Shown here in pieces: positions 8,831-17,104 of a DNA stretch of 64,000 nucleotides. The notes beneath the pieces were generated by a model, which did not search any database, was not told where the DNA came from, and saw only the letters and a list, made by a program, of their open reading frames with translations. The position numbers were made by a program, and so were the translations under genes. Every line of letters starts with the position of its first letter. Within the stretch, counting starts at the first letter, position 1. Source of the DNA: CAVWGP01 sp963754645 (GTDB lineage Bacteria > Pseudomonadota > Alphaproteobacteria > Bin65); contig CAVWGP010000004.1 in NCBI GenBank assembly GCA_963754645.1, forward strand, positions 1,240,001-1,304,000. The letters are read 5' to 3'.

Positions 8831-9174
8831 CCAGCACACGGCGGCGGGGATAAGTCGCCGACCCGCGACGGGCAATGGGCGTCCCAGCGGCGGCGTTTTC
8901 ACCATTTGAGACCGACTTTTGCAAGTCTTTGGATACCGGCGCGCCGCAGTCGATGAAGATGGGCACGACGCATTCGCGGTGGCGCTATGATGAAACATCT
9001 GAATTTGCGAAAAGTCATCTCGACGTGGCTTTGCCTTCTTTTAAGCGCCGTGCCGGAACCTCAGCGCAGATCGAAGCCGCTGCGTCGCGTAAAGGACCGA
9101 GGGGTTTTCCTGGGCGGTGGAATGAGCGCGTTGATCGGCACGCGGAGTTCCGACGGGGTGCCCGGCTCCGGCTC
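8831..9174. other. About 340 bases inside the IS remnant with no recognisable gene
   Basis: No frame on either strand gives a family I recognise, and codon bias differs between frames without a clear winner. The segment lies between the transposase break point and the stop codon of higA, so it is probably degraded mobile-element or insertion sequence. Confidence 0.4.
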
Positions 9175-9486
9175 TCATGTCACGTCCAATGTCGGTATGG
9201 CATCGATCTTCTCTCCGAGCTTTTGCTCGGCGCGCTGCAGATCAAAGCGCTTCTGCAAATTGAGCCAGAGGTCTGGGCCATTTCCACACAGCTTCCCGAG
9301 CCTCAGAGCCATGACCGGCGTTACCGGCTGCTTTTCATCGAGAATGTCATAAAGCGTCTGACGCGACACGCCGAGCAACTTGGCGATCTCCGTCTTTGGC
9401 CGATCAAGCGCCGGCAGAATCTCCTCGCGCAGAAGTTCGCCAGGATGCATGGGCGGCAAGCCGCGCTTCGGAAGCTTCTTGGTCAT
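9175..9486 (-). CDS. higA: HigA-type antitoxin
   Basis: A 103-residue XRE-type antitoxin of the HigA/VapI family that neutralises HigB and represses the operon. PPMHPGELLREEILPALDRP is the signature N-terminus. The helix-turn-helix is TEIAKLLGVSRQTLYDILDEK (about residues 32-52), followed by the HigA-type PVTPVMALRLGKLCGNGPDLWLNLQKRFDL. It follows higB by 11 bases on the same strand, in the toxin-first order typical of hig. The DNA target is probably the palindrome at 9785-9801. Confidence 0.92.
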   Translation of the reverse strand: MTKKLPKRGLPPMHPGELLREEILPALDRPKTEIAKLLGVSRQTLYDILDEKQPVTPVMALRLGKLCGNGPDLWLNLQKRFDLQRAEQKLGEKIDAIPTLDVT

Positions 9487-9497
9487 CGAACCTGTCC

Positions 9498-9776
9498 TCA
9501 GTGATAGTCTTCCAGATCGACATCGATGGCATCGCCTTCAATCCAGCCGAACGTGATCCGCCAGTTTCCGCTGGCATTGACCGCATAGCGGCTTTTGTCG
9601 CGGCCGACGAGCGCATGAAAACGGAAACCCGGCAAGTTCATGTCCTCCGGCCGCGATGCGTCATCGAGCGCGCGCAAAATGTTGGCGATTCGTCCCGTAT
9701 TCCGCACGCTGAGCCGGCGCCCTTCTCCCTTGGCGAAGAAGCGTTCCAGGGCCTTGTTTCTGAACGACCGGATCAC
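9498..9776 (-). CDS. higB: HigB/RelE-type toxin
   Basis: A 92-residue RelE-fold endoribonuclease toxin, expected to cleave mRNA at the ribosome. It starts MIRSFRNKALERFFAKGEGRR (GTG start) and ends NWRITFGW...DVDLEDYH, the standard HigB C-terminus with the catalytic-region aromatic and basic residues (GNWRITF, LEDYH). The promoter lies so close that the predicted transcript begins at the GTG itself, so the mRNA may be leaderless. The module sits inside the IS481-type remnant. Confidence 0.92.
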   Translation of the reverse strand: MIRSFRNKALERFFAKGEGRRLSVRNTGRIANILRALDDASRPEDMNLPGFRFHALVGRDKSRYAVNASGNWRITFGWIEGDAIDVDLEDYH

Positions 9777-9782
9777 ACCGCA

Positions 9783-9810
9783 ATGTAAGCCGACACCTTA
9801 CAATTGTCAA
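9783..9810 (-). promoter_or_regulatory. Promoter of higBA (first copy) with overlapping palindrome
   Basis: On the minus strand TTGACA (9810-9805) and TTACAT (9788-9783) are separated by 16 bases, a good sigma-70 promoter. The palindrome GTAAG-N7-CTTAC (9785-9801) covers the -10 box and is a likely HigA operator. The seventh base after the -10 box is the G of the higB GTG start, leaving no room for a ribosome-binding site. Confidence 0.65.
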
Positions 9811-9922
9811 GAACCGCCTTGCGGTGGCGATCCGTGATACCCAATATCCAAGCCGCGGGCTCGGGGCATCTCGACTTGGAGCAAAGAACCTTGCAGCCCC
9901 TCGACAACCCCTTCGGCCCAGG

Positions 9923-9966
9923 GTTGTCACCCATGTCTTAGGTACGTTCCGTCACCCATGTCTCCG
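9923..9966 (-). repeat. Right terminal inverted repeat of the IS481-type remnant
   Basis: Inverted partner of 8558-8597: CACCCATGTCTTAGGTACG, then a second CACCCATGTCTCCGGG block toward the outside. It ends 19 bases before tRNA-Arg. Confidence 0.65.
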
Positions 9967-9984
9967 GGCTGGACAGTATCGAAG

Positions 9985-10062
9985 TGGCGCGCCCGACAGG
10001 ACTCGAACCTGTGACCCACAGCTTAGAAGGCTGTTGCTCTCATCCAGCTGAGCTACGGGCGC
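9985..10062 (-). tRNA. tRNA-Arg (TCT)
   Basis: A cloverleaf with acceptor arms GCGCCCG and CGGGCGC, discriminator G and encoded CCA. The anticodon stem ACAGC/GCTGT encloses the loop CTTCTAA, so the anticodon is TCT. The T-arm holds GGTTCGAGTCC. It lies directly beside the mobile remnant, and tRNA genes are common insertion neighbours. Confidence 0.95.
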
Positions 10063-10096
10063 GCAATCGCGGGCCGGGAGGCGATCGGGCGTTCGA

Positions 10097-10390
10097 TCAG
10101 CCGGCGCGATCCCAGCGGAAGTTGCTGGCATAGGACTTGAACTTGATCTTTCTTTCCGCCGGAGTCGATATCTCGTGCTCGAGGCCCTGCCGGCGGCAAT
10201 AGGCGACGGCGTCGGCTTCATTGTCGAATTCGAGGCGCAGCTGCTGCGGCGTGTCGCCCGAACTCGTCCAGCCCATCAGCGGATCGATCGATTTGCGGTC
10301 GGCGGGCTCGAATTCCAGCACCCAGCGCTGCGTTTTGGCGCGGCCCGATTGCATCGCGGTCTTGGCCGGCTTGTAAATCCGGGCTTTCAT
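10097..10390 (-). CDS. NDUFS4-type electron-transport-chain complex I subunit protein
   Basis: A 97-residue homologue of the mitochondrial complex I accessory subunit NDUFS4 (ETC_C1_NDUFS4 domain), widespread in alphaproteobacteria. The motif series is MKARIYKPAKTAMQSGRAKT, WVLEFEP, DPLMGWTSSGDTPQQLRLEF, EADAVAYCRRQG and the end YASNFRWDR, all diagnostic. It probably stabilises the NADH-dehydrogenase module at the cytoplasmic face of the membrane. I start at ATG 10390; the longer frame runs into tRNA-Pro. It sits between two tRNA genes of the same strand. Confidence 0.9.
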   Translation of the reverse strand: MKARIYKPAKTAMQSGRAKTQRWVLEFEPADRKSIDPLMGWTSSGDTPQQLRLEFDNEADAVAYCRRQGLEHEISTPAERKIKFKSYASNFRWDRAG

Positions 10391-10420
10391 GGCACGCTGT
10401 CCTATCCCGATGGCAGGCGT

Positions 10421-10497
10421 TGGTCGGGGCGAGAGGATTTGAACCTCCGGCATCCAGCTCCCAAAGCTGGCGCTCTACCAAGCTGAGCTACACCCCG
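10421..10497 (-). tRNA. tRNA-Pro (TGG)
   Basis: Acceptor CGGGGTG pairs with CGCCCCG, followed by discriminator A and an encoded CCA. The anticodon stem CCAGC/GCTGG encloses TTTGGGA, giving anticodon TGG. It precedes the NDUFS4-like gene by 30 bases on the same strand. Confidence 0.95.
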
Positions 10498-10561
10498 ATG
10501 CGCCTGAGATACACAAAGCATCTGGGACCGACAAGGTGCGGCTGCAAGCCTTGCCATTCGA

Positions 10562-11668
10562 TTAACGCCGCACCTGGCTGGCCACGATCAGGGATCGCGT
10601 CGTTTCGCGGATGGCGCCCGGCCGGGCGGCATCGGCCAAGGTCGTAAGCCACGCCTCTGGCGGATTGCGTCCCAAGGAATGCGACCAACTCACGCCGCGC
10701 AAGACTTGTTCGGCCGAACGCGGCAGGCGCTCGGGAATCGGCCGGCCCGTGAGGGTCGCCCAGATTCCAGTCCAGCACCGCGCCACAGCCCAGGGATTGT
10801 AACCGCCCCCGCCCAGGACCAGCAGACGCGGCGCCGCGTTCCGCAGGGCGGCGACGGCGCGCCAATAGCTCAAGTTCGACAGCGCGAGTTGGCTCATCGG
10901 ATCGTCGGCGAGCGAATCGGCGCCGCATTGCAGGATCAGGGCTTGCGGGCGAAACGCGTCGATCAAGGGCAGTATGGCGCTATCCAGCAGGAGATCGAAT
11001 TCGCTGTCGTTGAAGCCCGGAGCGACGGGGAAATTGTGAACACGCCGATCGGGATCGCTGATGACGCCGGTTCTCGGCCAGCGCCCCGCCTCGTGAACCG
11101 AAAGCAGCAGCACGCGCCCGTCGCCGCCGACCGCCCCTTCGACGCCGTCGCAATGATGCGCATCGAAATCGACATAGGCGACTCGCGACAAGCCTTGATC
11201 GAGAAAGGCCAGAATGCCCAGCACCGGATCGTTGAAATAGCAAAAGCCCGAGGCGCGGCTCGGCTGGCCGTGATGCGTGCCGCCGGCCGGGCTGTGCACG
11301 ATGCCGCCGTCGCGCAGCAGTTCGGCCGCAAGCAGGGTCGCGCCGCAGGCCGTGGCCGGCCGGCGGAAGACTTCGCCGAAGACGGGATTGCCATTGGCGC
11401 CAAGCCCGTAGCGCTCGCGCTGTTCGGGCGTGGCCCGTTGCGTTTTTTCGCATTCGATCACGGCGTCGACGTAATCGGGCGCGTGAAACCGTTCGAGCTG
11501 CGCGCGCGTCGCCACCGGGCTGTCGATATAGGCGGCGTCATCGAGCCAGCCGAGCGCCCGCGCCAAGTCGATCGCAAGCGAGACGCGAGGAATGGCCAGC
11601 GGATGTTTGCCGCCGTAGCGCGAGTGGCGATAGATGTCGCTGCCGATGAAGCACGCGGGACGGATCAT
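10562..11668 (-). CDS. Histone deacetylase-family protein (AcuC-like)
   Basis: A 368-residue zinc-dependent deacetylase of the arginase/deacetylase superfamily. Metal and catalytic motifs are in order: GGTHHG (tandem His), GFCYFND, VDFDAHHCDGVEG (Asp and His ligands), QCGADSLADDPM (Asp ligand) and LGGGGYN. Length matches AcuC-type bacterial enzymes, which deacetylate acetyl-lysine in acyl-CoA synthetases or small acetylated amines. No acuA/acuB or acsA is adjacent, so the substrate is open. The divergent AEC-family transporter starts 98 bases away and may share the promoter region. Confidence 0.88.
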   Translation of the reverse strand: MIRPACFIGSDIYRHSRYGGKHPLAIPRVSLAIDLARALGWLDDAAYIDSPVATRAQLERFHAPDYVDAVIECEKTQRATPEQRERYGLGANGNPVFGEVFRRPATACGATLLAAELLRDGGIVHSPAGGTHHGQPSRASGFCYFNDPVLGILAFLDQGLSRVAYVDFDAHHCDGVEGAVGGDGRVLLLSVHEAGRWPRTGVISDPDRRVHNFPVAPGFNDSEFDLLLDSAILPLIDAFRPQALILQCGADSLADDPMSQLALSNLSYWRAVAALRNAAPRLLVLGGGGYNPWAVARCWTGIWATLTGRPIPERLPRSAEQVLRGVSWSHSLGRNPPEAWLTTLADAARPGAIRETTRSLIVASQVRR

Positions 11669-11766
11669 GGGCTTATCTACGGCCGCGACCCGGTGCAGCG
11701 CAATCTGGGCTCGACTCGCCGGCGATGTTCGACTATGAGCCGGCGTCCATCGTCCCGGCGAGAATT

Positions 11767-12699
11767 ATGGAAGCCGTCGTTAGTGTCGTCCTGCCGGTAT
11801 TCGGCATCGTTTTGTGCGGCTTTCTTGCGGGCCGAACGAAGGTGCTGGGCGCCGCCAGCTCCGACGCGCTCAACGGCTTCGTTTATTGGGTGGCGCTGCC
11901 CGCCCTGTTCCTGCGCAGCCTCAGCCGCGCGCCGCTCGATCGGATTCTCGATTGGCCCTTGATCGGCGCCTATCTCGGCGCGACGGCCTGCATGTTCCTC
12001 ATCGCGCTGCCGGTCGCGCATATTTGCTTCGGCGCCCGGCTCGGCGCCGCGTCGCTTCACGCGCTGACGACGGCATTTCCGAATTCCGGCTATATCGGCG
12101 TGCCGCTATTCTTGCTCGCGTTCGGGGAGGCCGGCTCGCTCCCGGTCATCGTCGCCACGGTATCGCAGTCGGTGACGATCCTGCTGGTCTCGATCGTTCT
12201 GATCGAAGCCGAGCAAGGTTCCGGGCGCCGGCTCCGGCGCGCGCGGCGAATAATCCTCAATCTGCTCGGCAATCCGCTGCTGCTAAGTTCGGCCGCCGGC
12301 CTCGGCTTGAACGCCGCCGGCCTGCCACTCGAAGGACCGTTCGATATATTCGTCCAAACCCTCGCCGCCGCCGCCTCGCCCTGTGCCTTGTTCGCGCTCG
12401 GCCTGTTCATGGTCGGAAAGTCGATGACGGAAGGGTGGGCCGAAATTTCCTGGATGGCGTTCGCCAAGCTGGCGATTCATCCGGCGCTGATGTGGCTCAC
12501 GGTCACGCAGCTCTTCCAGTTTCCGCCAGATATCGTGCGTGGTCTGGTGCTGACCGCCGCCATGCCGACCGGTGCCTTGGTTTTCGTCGTGGCGCAAAAA
12601 TACGGCGTTTTCGTGCAGCGCGGCTCGGCCACGGTGCTGGTCACGACGGTGCTTTCGCTCCTGACACTGTCGGCGCTCTTCGTTGTTTATGGCGTTTGA
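11767..12699 (+). CDS. AEC-family (auxin efflux carrier-like) transporter
   Basis: An integral inner-membrane transporter of about 310 residues with roughly ten hydrophobic segments. VVLPVFGIVLCGFLAGR at the N-terminus and PNSGYIGVPLFLLAFGE (about residues 100-116) are the AEC signature regions, and PTGALVFVVAQKYGVFVQRGS lies in the second half. Such carriers export organic acids, for example malonate or auxin-like compounds. ATG 11767 (MEAVVSVVLP) is preferred; ATG 11725 would add 14 polar residues. The 3' end overlaps the end of the convergent helicase gene by 13 bases. Confidence 0.85.
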   Translation: MEAVVSVVLPVFGIVLCGFLAGRTKVLGAASSDALNGFVYWVALPALFLRSLSRAPLDRILDWPLIGAYLGATACMFLIALPVAHICFGARLGAASLHALTTAFPNSGYIGVPLFLLAFGEAGSLPVIVATVSQSVTILLVSIVLIEAEQGSGRRLRRARRIILNLLGNPLLLSSAAGLGLNAAGLPLEGPFDIFVQTLAAAASPCALFALGLFMVGKSMTEGWAEISWMAFAKLAIHPALMWLTVTQLFQFPPDIVRGLVLTAAMPTGALVFVVAQKYGVFVQRGSATVLVTTVLSLLTLSALFVVYGV

Positions 12700-15473
12700 T
12701 GCGCGAGCAGGCGTTTGGTTTCGGCAACCGCCTCCGCCAGGCCGACCCGGTGCACCGTCACGCCGCGCGGAAAAGCGCCGCACAGGCGCGTCGGCAGGCG
12801 CGGATCGAGCATGACGAAGACGCCCAAATCGTCGGCGCGGCGGATCAGCCGGCCGAAGCCCTGACGCAGCCGGAAGCGCGTTTCGCGGTCGGTATAGCGG
12901 CCGCCGCCGAACGCCGCTTGGCGCGCCTTGAAAAGTATATCGGGGCGCGGCCAGGGCACGCGGTCGAAGACGATCAGGCGCAGCGAACGGCCCGGCACAT
13001 CGACGCCGTCGCGCACCGCGTCGGTGCCGAGCAGGCAGGCATCCGGCTCGGCGCGGAAAATATCGACGAGGGTCGAAACGTCGTAGCCGTCGATGTGTTG
13101 CGCCAGCAAGGGAATTCCGTGTGCTTCCATCGCCGGCGCCAAGGCGCGGTGCACGGCGCGCAGCCGCGCGATCGCGGTAAACAGGCCGAGCGCGCCGCCG
13201 CCGGCGGCCAGGAATAGTTCGCGATAGGCGGCGGCGACTTGCGCCGGCTCGTCGATGCGCACATCGCGGACCACGAACAACCGCGTCTGGGTCGCATAGT
13301 CGAACGGCGAATCGACTTCGATCTGGCGGGCGGGTTCGGCAAGGTGACGAGTGCCGGCGCGCTCCCCGGCGGCGGCCCAATCGACGCTGTCCTCGCCGGT
13401 GCCGTCGCGCAGGCTGGCCGAGGTGATGACCGCGCCATGGGCCGGGCGAAGCACGTGATCCACGAAAGGCCGGGTCGGATCGACCCAGTGGCGATGCATG
13501 CCGATATCGCGGTCGCGGCCGAAATCGCGCTCGACGGCGAACCAATCGACGAAATCCGCCGGCGTCTTGGCTTGCAGCGCGCCGAGCATGGCGCGCCACG
13601 CGGCAAGATCCCCGAGCGCCCGGCGCCGGATGGCGCGCGACAGCGAATCGAGGCGATTGCGCGCCGCGGTGTCGAGCGTGTCGGCGTCGTCGTCGAGCCG
13701 ATGCTGCAAGCGTTCGGCCAGCGCGATCAGCGGCCGCATGATGTCGCCGAGCGCGCGATCCAGCGCCGCCGCATTTTCGGCCAAGCCGGGAACCAGCGGT
13801 TCGGGCGTGGCTTCGAGATCGTATCCGGCTCCGGCATCGGCGTCGCGGGCATAAACTTGCTGGCGCACCAAACTCAGGAAGCGCTCGGCCGGGCCGTCGC
13901 CCTCGCCTGTCTCGGCGCGCGCCAGCCAGCCTTCGGCCGGAAGCAGAGCCGCCGCGGCCACGGCCTGGCGTAGCAGTTTATCGGCGGCCTCATCGTCGGC
14001 GACAAGTTCGCCGAGGCGGGCGCGAAGGCCGCGGGCCCGGCTGCGCCGCGCCGCGCCCACTTCGGCCCCGCGAATCCAGCGCCGGAGGTCGGTCATTTCC
14101 TGGCCGGAAAGATGCGCCGAAAAGGCGGCGTCCGCGGCGGCAAACACGTGGTGCCCTTCGTCGAACACGTAGCGCGCCGGCAACGCCCGATCTTCGGCGG
14201 CACCATCTTCCGTGGCCGCGAGCGCGGCTTGTACCATGACCAGCGCATGATTGGCGACGACGAGGCGCGCGCGCTTGGCGCGCCGGATGCTGTGCTCGAT
14301 GAAACAGCGGCTGTAGTGCGAACACGCCGCGTAGATGCACTCGCTGCGGTGATCGGTCAGGCTCGCGACCAATGTCCGCCCGACGATATCGGCGAGCCAA
14401 CCGGGAAAATCACTGGCGACAATGGCGCCATCGCGCGTCTTGGCGATCCAGCGCGCGACCAAGCCGAGAACCGGCGCCTCGGACAGCCGCAATCGCGAGC
14501 CCTGCACCGCTTCCTCGAAATTGAGCAGGCAAAGATAATTTTCCCGGCCCTTGCGCAGCACGACGCGGCGGCGTTTCTCATTGGGGTCGGGATAGAGCCG
14601 GTCGAGCTCTTGATCGATCTGGTGCTGCAGATTGCGGGTAAAGGTGCTGATCCAAACCGCGCCCTCGTTCTTTTCGGCCCACAGGCTGGCCGGTGCGACA
14701 TAGCCGAGCGTCTTGCCGACCCCGGTTCCGGCCTCGGCCAGGATGGTGCGCGGCGCATCGGGCGTGTCGCGCGGCGTAAACGCATAGGCCAGCGCCGACG
14801 AATATCGCCGCTGCTGCGGGCGCGCTTCAGCCTTGGCGCCGAGCAGGGTGTCGAGCCGCGCTAGCGTTTCCTCGGGCGTGACCGGAATGTCGCCGGCGGG
14901 CGGCTCGGGCGCGCGTTCCGCCCACTCCGCTAGATCGCGCCACACTTCGAGCCCGGCCAAGGGGCGCGCGCCCCGGCTTGGTTCGGCGGCGGTCTCGCCC
15001 AGCGCGGCGAGCACGAGGGGCGTCCAATTCCACCCACCGGCCGCCATTGCCCGCGCCACGGGGCGAAGCTGCGGGTCGTAATCCCGATCCGGATCGGCCA
15101 ACTCGGCGAGCATGAATCCGATCGATTCGGCGAGAGCCGCCGCCTGCTCTTCGAGCGAAACCGGCGCCGTTCGCTGCAACGCGCCCGCCAGCCCGCGCAC
15201 CGTTGGAATGCAAAACTGTGTTGGACGCAGGAACGCAAACAGCTCCAAAGCGTCGAACGACGGGATGCTGCGCAGATCGAGCCGGCGCGCGATCGCGGGC
15301 CGGTAGCACAGTGCAGGCGCCTCCCCGGCTTCGAGGCGCCGGCGCGCCGCCGCGATGGGCAAGCGCGCAGTGCGTCCCTCGGCGTCGCGCCAGCACGCCT
15401 CGGTCAATCCGAGCACGAGGATCGGCAGGGCGGGCGCAATCTCGCGGCGCTTGCGGGGTGGAACTTGCTCCAT
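12687..15473 (-). CDS. DinG/Rad3-family ATP-dependent DNA helicase
   Basis: A 928-residue superfamily-2 helicase of the XPD/DinG group. Walker A lies in AEAGTGVGKTLGYVAPASLW (about residue 235). Four cysteines in NYLCLLNFEE and CIYAACSHYSRC fit the iron-sulfur cluster of this family. FDEGHHVF is the DEAH-type Walker B, and the C-terminal motif is GRLIRRADDLGVFVMLDPRL. About 200 N-terminal residues precede the motor and resemble the extended N-termini of alphaproteobacterial homologues rather than an exonuclease. The likely role is unwinding of R-loops or damaged replication forks. The gene is intact despite its size. Confidence 0.88.
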   Translation of the reverse strand: MEQVPPRKRREIAPALPILVLGLTEACWRDAEGRTARLPIAAARRRLEAGEAPALCYRPAIARRLDLRSIPSFDALELFAFLRPTQFCIPTVRGLAGALQRTAPVSLEEQAAALAESIGFMLAELADPDRDYDPQLRPVARAMAAGGWNWTPLVLAALGETAAEPSRGARPLAGLEVWRDLAEWAERAPEPPAGDIPVTPEETLARLDTLLGAKAEARPQQRRYSSALAYAFTPRDTPDAPRTILAEAGTGVGKTLGYVAPASLWAEKNEGAVWISTFTRNLQHQIDQELDRLYPDPNEKRRRVVLRKGRENYLCLLNFEEAVQGSRLRLSEAPVLGLVARWIAKTRDGAIVASDFPGWLADIVGRTLVASLTDHRSECIYAACSHYSRCFIEHSIRRAKRARLVVANHALVMVQAALAATEDGAAEDRALPARYVFDEGHHVFAAADAAFSAHLSGQEMTDLRRWIRGAEVGAARRSRARGLRARLGELVADDEAADKLLRQAVAAAALLPAEGWLARAETGEGDGPAERFLSLVRQQVYARDADAGAGYDLEATPEPLVPGLAENAAALDRALGDIMRPLIALAERLQHRLDDDADTLDTAARNRLDSLSRAIRRRALGDLAAWRAMLGALQAKTPADFVDWFAVERDFGRDRDIGMHRHWVDPTRPFVDHVLRPAHGAVITSASLRDGTGEDSVDWAAAGERAGTRHLAEPARQIEVDSPFDYATQTRLFVVRDVRIDEPAQVAAAYRELFLAAGGGALGLFTAIARLRAVHRALAPAMEAHGIPLLAQHIDGYDVSTLVDIFRAEPDACLLGTDAVRDGVDVPGRSLRLIVFDRVPWPRPDILFKARQAAFGGGRYTDRETRFRLRQGFGRLIRRADDLGVFVMLDPRLPTRLCGAFPRGVTVHRVGLAEAVAETKRLLAHQTP

Positions 15474-15732
15474 GGCGAAACACTAGCGAAGGCCGCCCTT
15501 CGGCGAAACAGCGCGGCGGTGCCAATCCATTTGCTCAGGCTTTGACGTTTCGCTAGAAGATTGCCGGTAGAACCGTGTCGGCAGCGCGCGGCCAGCGCGC
15601 CGCCCACACCCCAGCGACGAGCCTTCGGCGCAAACCTGGTTCCCTCCCTGACCCACTTTCATCCGGCCAAAGGCTTTTGATGCCCTCTCGATACGCCAAT
15701 CGGCGTCAAACGATCAGCCGTTAAGCCGCGCC

Positions 15733-16290
15733 GTGGCAGCCCCCAATCGAAACGACGACATTGAACTTGTTCGCCAACTCATCGACGGCGAGGCCGCGGC
15801 GTGGTCGCAATTCGTCGCGCGCTTCTCGTCGGCGATTTACGGCTCGGTTTTGAATACGCTGCGCAAAACGGGCTTCAATCCCGACGACAGCGTCGACGTG
15901 GCGCAGGACGTGTTCGTGCGGCTGTGCAAGGACAATTACCACCTCCTGCGCCAGTTCGATCCGCAGCGCGCAAGCCTCAAAACCTGGCTCGGCGTCGTCT
16001 CGAGCAGCACGACCATCGATTATCTGCGGCGCAATCGCCGGCAGGGCGTGCCGATCGACGATGTTCCCGAAGAGGTTCTTCGCGTCGAACCGCAGTTTAA
16101 CGAAAGGGTTAAGATCCCGCCCGGGCTGTTGTCCGATCGCCAGGCCTTGGTGCTGCGCTTGCTTTACGACAAAGACATGGATGCGGCCGAAGTCGCCGTC
16201 ATGCTCAATATCGATTCGCAGACAGTCCGGAGCACCCATCACAAAGCATTGGTAAAGCTAAGGAAATATTTTGCCCTCGACAAGGATTGA
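15733..16290 (+). CDS. ECF-type RNA polymerase sigma factor
   Basis: A 185-residue sigma-70-family factor with region 2 (DSVDVAQDVFVRLCKDNYHLL and LKTWLGVVSSSTTIDYLRRNRR) and region 4 (LRLLYDKDMDAAEVAVMLNIDSQTVRSTHHKALVKLR). It therefore directs polymerase to a small regulon. The start is GTG at 15733. The region 4 helix-turn-helix is longer and more acidic than usual. A membrane protein with anti-sigma-like architecture follows after 45 bases. About 260 upstream bases hold no gene and probably carry the promoter. Confidence 0.88.
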   Translation: MAAPNRNDDIELVRQLIDGEAAAWSQFVARFSSAIYGSVLNTLRKTGFNPDDSVDVAQDVFVRLCKDNYHLLRQFDPQRASLKTWLGVVSSSTTIDYLRRNRRQGVPIDDVPEEVLRVEPQFNERVKIPPGLLSDRQALVLRLLYDKDMDAAEVAVMLNIDSQTVRSTHHKALVKLRKYFALDKD

Positions 16291-16335
16291 GGGGGATGAA
16301 CGAAAATTGAAGGGCGTATAGGTTGACAGGTGGGA

Positions 16336-16944
16336 ATGAAAAGCGTGGACGATAGAGACATCATCACCGAACAGGATCGGGCTCTGTGGCAAGCCTATAT
16401 CCGTCGGGCACGGGAAACGGCACCGGTGGGTGCCGGCGGGGATCGCGGAATTTCCGACGAGGATGTCGGGTTGCTCGCGAGCTATCTCGAAAACCGTCTC
16501 GACGAAATAGGCACGGCCGAATTCGAGCGCCGCTTGGTCGACGAGCCGAAGCTGCTGGATGCCGTGATTGCAGCCAGCGCAGCGGCGCATGGACCGTCCG
16601 TCGAGCCGGCGGCGGTTCCCCAAAGCTTGATTGCGTTCGCGATCAATTTTTCGGCCTCGGGTCGTTCAGCTCAAGGCAAAGGCGCGGCGCGTTTAGCCGG
16701 CAAGGCGGAACGCCGCCCGTGGCTCTTTGCGTCGCCCGCCTTCGCGTGGAGCATTGCGACGGTGGCTGTCTTGAGCTTTTCGGCGATCGGCGTCTATGTC
16801 GCGGTCGATTACGACGGCGGTTCGGCGGGCATCGAAACTTCGGACGGAAAGAACTCGATCGTCGACGATCTCGACCGGCGCAACGAGTCGGTCTTTACCG
16901 ATCCGGCAAAAATCTATTTCGACGGCACCGAAGTCGACGATTGA
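16336..16944 (+). CDS. Single-pass membrane protein, putative anti-sigma partner
   Basis: A 202-residue protein with a cytoplasmic N-terminal part, one membrane segment (about residues 137-157, FAWSIATVAVLSFSAIGVYVA) and an acidic periplasmic tail. The N-terminal stretch DEDVGLLASYLENRLDEIGTAEFERRLVDEPKLLDAVIAA resembles the N-terminus of many anti-sigma factors, though it lacks the zinc-binding HxxxCxxC motif. Position directly after the ECF sigma gene supports an anti-sigma role. I prefer ATG 16336 over GTG 16330. No homologue with a known function is recognised. Confidence 0.7.
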   Translation: MKSVDDRDIITEQDRALWQAYIRRARETAPVGAGGDRGISDEDVGLLASYLENRLDEIGTAEFERRLVDEPKLLDAVIAASAAAHGPSVEPAAVPQSLIAFAINFSASGRSAQGKGAARLAGKAERRPWLFASPAFAWSIATVAVLSFSAIGVYVAVDYDGGSAGIETSDGKNSIVDDLDRRNESVFTDPAKIYFDGTEVDD

Positions 16945-17104
16945 CCCGGCCGCGCGGGCCGGCTTCCAAGAATTACAATTCATTAACCGTGTGTCGGTGC
17001 CGGAATATTAGGCGGTCGCCCAGGCGCGCCGGCCGCAATAGGAAATTTCAAGACGCCGCAGGTGTTGGCGTGACGCTCGCGCGTCCGCGGCGCGGCCCAC
17101 TATG

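Larger units (their letters stand above)
8558..9966. mobile_element. Degenerate IS481-type element enclosing a higBA module
   Basis: The left end (8558-8597) and the right end (9921-9966) are imperfect inverted repeats about 40 bases long. Reading outward, both show ACCCATGT, then about 20 bases, then GTCACCTATGTCT or GTCACCCATGTCT and CGGG. A truncated transposase N-terminus begins 34 bases inside the left end, as in intact IS481 elements, but its catalytic part is missing. The interior instead holds a higB-higA toxin-antitoxin pair on the minus strand. At 1.4 kb the total length equals that of an ordinary IS481 copy. tRNA-Arg starts 19 bases beyond the right end. Ends and transposase are seen directly; cargo capture is inferred. 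Confidence 0.65.

Noticed and set aside
8875..9504. 209-codon plus-strand frame across higA
   Set aside because: It is antisense to a clear HigA antitoxin.
10679..11962. 427-codon open frame antisense to the deacetylase gene
   Set aside because: It runs through the end of one gene into the next and has no recognisable domain.
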